Origin: Sphaerisporangium sp040683095
Lineage (GTDB): Bacteria > Actinomycetota > Actinomycetes > Streptosporangiales > Streptosporangiaceae
Direction: 5' to 3'
Assembly: GCF_040683095.1 (NCBI RefSeq)
Contig: NZ_JBFBCI010000013.1
Location: 1-64,000 of the forward strand
Length of the DNA: 64,000 nucleotides
A program made the translations under genes and the position numbers. The stretch's first letter is position 1. Each line of letters begins with the position of its first letter. Below the pieces are notes generated by a model that saw only the letters and a list, made by a program, of their open reading frames with translations, ran no database searches and had not been told where the DNA came from. This document shows positions 59,577-64,000 of the stretch, in pieces.

Positions 59577-60072
59577 CCGGCTCGACCAGCCGCGCGAGCT
59601 CCGGCGCACCTTTCGCCCGCACTACGACCCCGAGGCGTTTGGACGGCTTTCCGAGCGGTTCGCCCGGTTCCTGGGCACGGCCTGGTTCCTGGTGTACATG
59701 ACGGGGTTCATCGCCGTCTGGGTGCTCTGGAATGCCCTCGCCCCGGAAGGCCTGGTCTTCGACCCCTACCCGTTCATCTTCCTGACCCTGATGCTCTCGC
59801 TCCAGGCCTCCTACGCCGCGCCGCTGATCCTGCTCGCACAGAACCGCCAGGCCGACCGCGACCGCGTCCAGGGCGAGCAGGACCGGATGGCGGGCGAGCG
59901 CAACCAGGCCGAGGTCGAGTACCTCACCCGCGAGCTGGCCGGGCTCCGGCTGGCCATCGGCGAGCTCGCCACCCGCGACTACCTCAGGGGCGAGCTGGAG
60001 CGCCTGCTGGAGGAGGTCCAGGCCTCGCCGGACGGCCGGGGACGGCCCGGGATCGAGGCCCGGGACACCTGA
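59566..60072 (+). CDS. DUF1003 membrane protein
   Basis: 168 residues from GTG 59566. Two membrane helices (about 36-58 and 66-90) around D-P-Y-P-F-I-F-L-T-L-M-L-S-L-Q-A-S-Y-A-A-P-L-I-L-L-A-Q-N-R-Q, which is the DUF1003 signature, followed by a charged coiled-coil tail. Function unknown. The overlap with the MgtE-N/CBS gene, common in actinobacteria, suggests that the two act as a soluble sensor and a membrane partner. Confidence 0.93.
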   Translation: MATDRLDQPRELRRTFRPHYDPEAFGRLSERFARFLGTAWFLVYMTGFIAVWVLWNALAPEGLVFDPYPFIFLTLMLSLQASYAAPLILLAQNRQADRDRVQGEQDRMAGERNQAEVEYLTRELAGLRLAIGELATRDYLRGELERLLEEVQASPDGRGRPGIEARDT

Positions 60073-60085
60073 GCGCGCCCGGGGC

Positions 60086-60544
60086 TCAGTCGGAGGCCGG
60101 GGGGAAGAGCTTGACCAGCGTGGCGGCGCACTGCCGCAGTTCCTCGTCGTCCAGCGGACCGAGGAAGCGCCCGTGGACGGCGCGCAGGTAGGTGGGGGTG
60201 GCCTCCGACAGTCGCGCCTCGCCCGCCGCGGTGAGCACCGCGTACAGCCCGCGCGCGTCGCTCGGGCAGGCCTCGCGCTCCACCAGCCCGTCCCGCTGGA
60301 GGCGGTCGATCAGCCGCGTCAGCCCGCTGCGCGACAGCAGCACGCGGTCGGCGAGGTCGTTCATGCGCAGCCGCCGCCCAGGACTTTCGGAGAGCCGGGC
60401 GAGCACGTCGTAGGCGGCGGGCGCCAGATCGTGCCGGCTGATCAGCGCGACCTCCAGGCTCCGGGTGATCTGGACCTGGGCCCGCTGCAGAATGCGCCAG
60501 ACGATGAGCTGCTGGGGGGTGATCTCCGCCGTCGTGGACGTCAC
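60086..60544 (-). CDS. MarR-family transcriptional regulator
   Basis: 152 residues with the MarR winged helix-turn-helix: A-Y-D-V-L-A-R-L-S-E-S-P, M-N-D-L-A-D-R-V-L-L-S-R-S-G-L-T-R-L-I-D-R-L, and wing G-L-V-E-R-E-A-C-P-S-D-A-R. Likely a dimeric repressor of nearby or efflux genes; the target is unknown. Convergent with the DUF1003 gene and divergent from the Mrp gene. Confidence 0.93.
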   Translation of the reverse strand: MTSTTAEITPQQLIVWRILQRAQVQITRSLEVALISRHDLAPAAYDVLARLSESPGRRLRMNDLADRVLLSRSGLTRLIDRLQRDGLVEREACPSDARGLYAVLTAAGEARLSEATPTYLRAVHGRFLGPLDDEELRQCAATLVKLFPPASD

Positions 60545-60656
60545 GCGGTCATCCTAGAAGGTCGCATGACGACACACACCTCACTGTGGCCGTCTCTTGC
60601 CCTTACGGCAAGGGGCGTGATTCGTAGGATCGGCGCTGGGTTCGTAGCATGGATCC

Positions 60657-61796
60657 ATGGCACCAACCCCAGAAGTGGTGACGGCTGCGCTCGCCACGGT
60701 CAACGACCCGGAGATCCGCAGGCCGATCACCGACCTTGACATGGTCAAGAGCGTCGATATCTCCCCGGACGGGGTGGTGCGGGTCGGCGTCTACCTCACG
60801 GTCGCGGGCTGCCCGTTGCGTGACACGATCACGCGGGACGTCACCGCCGCCGTCTCCAAGCTCGACGGCGTCACCCGCGTCCACGTCGACCTGGACGTCA
60901 TGAGCACCGACCAGCGCAAGGCGCTCCAGACCAAGCTGCGCGGTCACCGCGGCCCCGAGAAGGAGATCCCCTTCGCCAAGCCCGGCTCGCTGACCCGCGT
61001 GTTCGCCGTCGCGAGCGGCAAGGGCGGTGTGGGCAAGTCGTCCGTCACCGTCAACCTGGCCGCGGCGATGGCCGCCTCGGGGCTGAAGGTCGGCGTGCTC
61101 GACGCCGACATCTACGGCCACTCCGTGCCGCGCATGCTGGGCGTGAGCGACCGCCCCACCAAGGTCGAGGACATGATCATGCCGCCGGTGGCGCATGACA
61201 TCAAGGTCATCTCGGTCGGCATGTTCAAGCCGCCGGGCAACTCCCCCGTCGTGTGGCGCGGGCCGATGCTCGACCGCGCGCTCCACCAGTTCCTCGCCGA
61301 CGTCTACTGGGGCGACCTGGACGTCCTGCTCATGGACCTGCCCCCGGGCACCGGCGACATCGCGATCTCGGTGGCCCAGCGCATGCCCGGCGCCGAGATC
61401 CTCGTCGTGACCACCCCGCAGCAGGCCGCCGCCGAGGTCGCCGAGCGCGCCGGGTCGATCGCCACCCAGACCCACCAGCAGATCGCCGGCGTCATCGAGA
61501 ACATGGCCTGGCTGCCCTGCCCGCACTGCGACGAGCGCATCGCGGTGTTCGGCGAGGGCGGCGGGCAGAGCGTCGCCGACGGCCTCACCCGCACCCTCGG
61601 CGCCCGCGTCCCCCTGCTCGGCCAGGTCCCGATCGACCTGCGCCTGCGCGAGGGCGGCGACAACGGCAAGCCGCTGGTGCTCACCGACCCCGACAGCCCC
61701 GCCGCCACCGAGCTGCGGCGCATCGCCGAGGGCCTCGGAAAGAGGTCGAGCAGCCTGAAGGGCCTCCAGCTCGGGCTGTCGCCCGCGGGGCGCTGA
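60657..61796 (+). CDS. Mrp/NBP35-type P-loop ATPase, Fe-S cluster carrier
   Basis: 379 residues. N-terminal MIP18/DUF59 domain (about 1-90), then Walker A variant S-G-K-G-G-V-G-K-S-S (120-129), L-D-A-D-I-Y-G-H-S-V-P-R, D-L-P-P-G-T-G-D, and the metal-binding C-P-H-C near residues 288-291. This is the ApbC/Mrp layout for Fe-S cluster delivery. Start ATG 60657; the promoter region carries CTTGCC..GGCAAG. The downstream order of tatB and an htrA-like gene is conserved in actinobacteria. Two hairpins follow the stop. Confidence 0.94.
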   Translation: MAPTPEVVTAALATVNDPEIRRPITDLDMVKSVDISPDGVVRVGVYLTVAGCPLRDTITRDVTAAVSKLDGVTRVHVDLDVMSTDQRKALQTKLRGHRGPEKEIPFAKPGSLTRVFAVASGKGGVGKSSVTVNLAAAMAASGLKVGVLDADIYGHSVPRMLGVSDRPTKVEDMIMPPVAHDIKVISVGMFKPPGNSPVVWRGPMLDRALHQFLADVYWGDLDVLLMDLPPGTGDIAISVAQRMPGAEILVVTTPQQAAAEVAERAGSIATQTHQQIAGVIENMAWLPCPHCDERIAVFGEGGGQSVADGLTRTLGARVPLLGQVPIDLRLREGGDNGKPLVLTDPDSPAATELRRIAEGLGKRSSSLKGLQLGLSPAGR

Positions 61797-61802
61797 GACA
61801 CC

Positions 61803-61869
61803 GCTCCAGGCCCGCCTGGAGCCCTGTACACGAGAGAAGGGGACCCGCCCTCGCGGCAGGTCCCCTTCT
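61803..61869 (+). terminator. Double hairpin after mrp
   Basis: GCTCCAGG (61803-61810) pairs with CCTGGAGC (61815-61822), and a second stem AGAAGGGGACC (61835-61845) pairs with GGTCCCCTTCT (61859-61869). It lies at the mrp/tatB convergent junction, so it can end both transcripts. Confidence 0.8.
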
Positions 61870-61937
61870 ACGCGTCTTCGGTGGCGTACGACCGGCGTGC
61901 CCGATTGCGTATGGCGGCCCCGGTTGCGCACGGCCCG

Positions 61938-62312
61938 TCAGGTGGCCTCGGAGTCGTACGGCGGGATCTCGCCGAACTTGAGCTCGCCGCCGGCCCCCGC
62001 CATCGCGTACGGCTCGTCGTAGAGGGACGAAGGGTCGTCGACCTTCGCGGCCGGCCGGTTCCAGTCGTCCTCGAGATCCGACAGGAGGTGCTTCCTGACG
62101 AAGTTCTTCGGGTGCAGGTCGGCCGGGTCGAAGTTCTTGAACTCCGGACCCAGGTTGTCCTGCAGGTCGTTCCTCGCGTTGTTCGCCATCTGCCGGACCT
62201 GCCGCAGCATGCGGCCCGCCTGGGCAGCCGCGCCGGGAAGCTTGTCAGGCCCGAAGACCAGCAGGGCGATCACCACGAGCGCCAACATCTCCGGCCACCC
62301 GAGTCCGAACAC
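61938..62312 (-). CDS. tatB: Twin-arginine translocase subunit TatB
   Basis: 124 residues. N-terminal helix M-F-G-L-G-W-P-E-M-L-A-L-V-V-I-A-L-L-V-F-G-P-D-K-L-P, then the amphipathic helix with A-A-Q-A-G-R-M-L-R-Q-V-R, the TatA/B pattern; the F-G-P-D-K-L-P hinge and E8 are TatB-like. It works with TatA and TatC at the membrane to export folded proteins. It sits beside mrp and htrA as in other actinobacteria. The C-terminal tail is acidic. Confidence 0.93.
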   Translation of the reverse strand: MFGLGWPEMLALVVIALLVFGPDKLPGAAAQAGRMLRQVRQMANNARNDLQDNLGPEFKNFDPADLHPKNFVRKHLLSDLEDDWNRPAAKVDDPSSLYDEPYAMAGAGGELKFGEIPPYDSEAT

Positions 62313-62435
62313 TGTGATCTCCTAGGCTCTCCCACGCCGCTGCCTGCCGCCCGGCCCGGAGCAGCCGACGGCGACCTCGGCTAACCCCAGACTAATGCCA
62401 CGGTCCGGCAAGAGGCACCATACGGGAGGCGTATA

Positions 62436-63995
62436 TCACGACGGCTGGGGGGTCGGCACCGGAATGGCGTCGATCGTCACACTGGCGGTCATGTCCCGTC
62501 CATCGCGGCGGAACTTGAGCGTCACCGTGGTGCCGGGCGCCTTGCTGCGGATCGCGACGATCAGCTCGGACTGGTCGCTCACCGGGTTGCCGTCGATCGC
62601 CAGGATCACGTCCCCGGGCTTCATCCCCGCCTTGTCCGCCGGGCCGCCCGGGACCACCGGCGGCTGGCCCTGCTCGGCGGTCGTGGCGATGCGCACGCCC
62701 TCGCCCTGGTAGTCCGGGTCGAGCTGGACGCCGATGCGGGACTTCTTGGCCGAGCCGGTGGTGATCAGCTCTTCCGCCACCCGCCGCACATGGTTGATCG
62801 GGATCGAGAAGCCGAGCCCGATGCTGCCGCTCTGCGAGCCGAAGGAGCTGTTGCCGAGCGTGGCGATGGCCGAGTTGACGCCGATGACCTCGCCGGCCCC
62901 GTTGACCAGCGGGCCGCCCGAGTTGCCGGGGTTGATCGCCGCGTCGGTCTGGATCGCGTTGATGAACGACGACTCGGAGCCGCTCTCGCCGCCGGCCGTC
63001 ACCGGGCGGTTGAGCGAGCTGACGATGCCCGTGGTGACCGTGCCGGTGAGCCCGAGCGGCGAGCCGATCGCGATGACCGGGTCGCCGACGACCACGCGGT
63101 CGGAGTTGCCGATGGTGATCTCCGGGGCTCCGAAGGTGTCGTCGGGCTTGACCACCGCGATGTCGGAGCTCGGGTCCCGCCCGACGATCTTCGCCGCGGT
63201 GGACTTCTTGTCGTTGAAGGTGATCTTGATGTTGCCGGTCAGCGCCGCCGCGGCCACGACGTGGTTGTTCGTGACGACGTACCCGCCCTTGATCACGAAG
63301 CCCGAGCCCGTGCCGGCCTCGCTGTTGCCCCGGACCTCCAGCGACACCACGCTCGGCAGGACCTTGGAGGCCACGCCCGCCACGGAGTCCGGGGCGCGGT
63401 TGACGATCGCCCCCGTGGGCGTGCCGAGGCTGTACGACGGGTCGACGCCGCCGTTCGAGCGGGTGAGCAGGTAAGTGCCGACGCTGCCCGCGGTCGAGGC
63501 CACCAGGGCGATCACGACGGCGAGCGTGGCCAGCACGCCCGTCCTCGGCCCGCGCGAACCGGCGGCGCCGGTCTCGACGCGCGGCGCGCCGGGCGGCGGC
63601 GCCCAGCCTGGGCCCATGCCGTACGGGTTGCGCGGCGGGGGCGGGCCGTACGGACCGCCGAGGCCGCCGGGGCCGCCGGAGTACGCGGACGGGCCGGCGT
63701 ACGGGCCCTGCGGCGACGGCGGGACCGGGCCGGACGGATTGCCCCAGCCGGCCGACGCCTCGCCCCCCTGCCGCCGCCCGGCGTCGTCGCCGGACTCGGA
63801 GGCGAAGGGCACCAGCGTGTCGGTCATGGCGTCGCGCGGCGCGTAGGGGTCGGGGGCGAACGGGTCGGCGCCCTCGGGACCCGGCCGGCTCGCGGCGAAC
63901 GGGTTCGGGCCGGTGAAGGCGTCCGGGCCCGACACGGGCGCGGACCCCGGGAAACCGTCGGAGGCGGGGAGGAACTCGGGGCGGACTCGCATCAC
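62436..63995 (-). CDS. HtrA/DegP-like serine protease with PDZ domain
   Basis: 519 residues. Pro/Gly-rich cytoplasmic N-terminus (about 1-150), one membrane helix (about 153-177), trypsin-like domain with triad H245 (T-N-N-H-V-V), D278 (S-S-D-I-A-V-V) and S359 (P-G-N-S-G-G-P-L-V), then a PDZ domain (about 410-515, with A-G-M-K-P-G-D-V-I-L-A-I-D-G). It is a membrane-anchored envelope quality-control protease. GTG 63995 or ATG 63992 is likely the start. Only five bases lie beyond, so an upstream start outside the window cannot be excluded. The sigE/anti-sigma genes that often precede it would lie beyond the edge. Confidence 0.94.
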   Translation of the reverse strand: MMRVRPEFLPASDGFPGSAPVSGPDAFTGPNPFAASRPGPEGADPFAPDPYAPRDAMTDTLVPFASESGDDAGRRQGGEASAGWGNPSGPVPPSPQGPYAGPSAYSGGPGGLGGPYGPPPPRNPYGMGPGWAPPPGAPRVETGAAGSRGPRTGVLATLAVVIALVASTAGSVGTYLLTRSNGGVDPSYSLGTPTGAIVNRAPDSVAGVASKVLPSVVSLEVRGNSEAGTGSGFVIKGGYVVTNNHVVAAAALTGNIKITFNDKKSTAAKIVGRDPSSDIAVVKPDDTFGAPEITIGNSDRVVVGDPVIAIGSPLGLTGTVTTGIVSSLNRPVTAGGESGSESSFINAIQTDAAINPGNSGGPLVNGAGEVIGVNSAIATLGNSSFGSQSGSIGLGFSIPINHVRRVAEELITTGSAKKSRIGVQLDPDYQGEGVRIATTAEQGQPPVVPGGPADKAGMKPGDVILAIDGNPVSDQSELIVAIRSKAPGTTVTLKFRRDGRDMTASVTIDAIPVPTPQPS

Positions 63996-64000
63996 GCCGC

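Overview
The window is high-G+C actinobacterial chromosome. Its gene families (AdnAB, Ku plus a stand-alone LigD polymerase domain, MoeZ, DUF3107, mycosin-type subtilases, many GTG starts, Scr1-like XRE/DUF397 regulators) fit the order Streptosporangiales (Streptosporangiaceae/Thermomonosporaceae type). This placement is inferred from gene content; no rRNA or tRNA gene is visible in the window.

Layout. 1-7.3 kb: the tail of a GH19 chitinase, then an accessory stretch of lower G+C. It holds a lipoprotein, a 1348-residue secreted DNRLRE/FN3/amidase protein, a frameshifted IS3-type orfA remnant, and two copies of an 82-bp piece of a DUF397 gene flanking about 5.5 kb. 6.3-10.95 kb: an island of Scr1-type regulators (two XRE/DUF5753 proteins, DUF397, DUF6879, an RsbW-like ATPase) with small unrecognised genes. 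11.09-13.47 kb: a three-gene RiPP cluster made of a graspetide precursor, an ATP-grasp ligase and a PIMT-like methyltransferase. This is the most interesting system in the window and is predicted to make an ester-crosslinked, aspartimide-containing peptide of the fuscimiditide kind.

13.8-20.3 kb: adnB-adnA, the two-motor helicase-nuclease for double-strand-break resection, followed by 132-bp tandem repeats able to fold into nested hairpins. 20.8-31.4 kb: GNAT protein, thermolysin-like secreted protease, large LuxR (LAL) regulator, CDP-glycerol glycerophosphotransferase-like protein, ATL/MGMT-family DNA repair protein and a small hypothetical. 31.5-35.9 kb: two tandem [membrane-anchored exported protein + mycosin] pairs with no other type VII secretion genes nearby. 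36-42.7 kb: MoeZ, alpha/beta hydrolase, a His/Gly-rich secreted protein behind a structured leader, divergent ku and ligD-pol around a LexA-like palindrome, a small acidic protein and a TetR regulator.

42.8-64 kb is mostly core actinobacterial synteny: DUF3107, ferritin-like protein, DEAD-box helicase, hydrolase, a RecB-like Fe-S nuclease coupled to a metallo-beta-lactamase-fold protein that lacks several metal ligands, DUF6758, Nudix, a large beta-propeller membrane protein, a CPBP protease, a HpcH/CitE lyase, BioY, an EamA exporter, MgtE-N/CBS plus DUF1003, MarR, Mrp, TatB and an HtrA protease at the right edge.

DNA-break repair recurs in the window (AdnAB, Ku, LigD-Pol, ATL protein, RecB-like nuclease), as does cell-envelope and secretion biology (mycosins, HtrA, TatB, M4 protease, glycerophosphotransferase). 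All functions are inferred from motifs read by eye.
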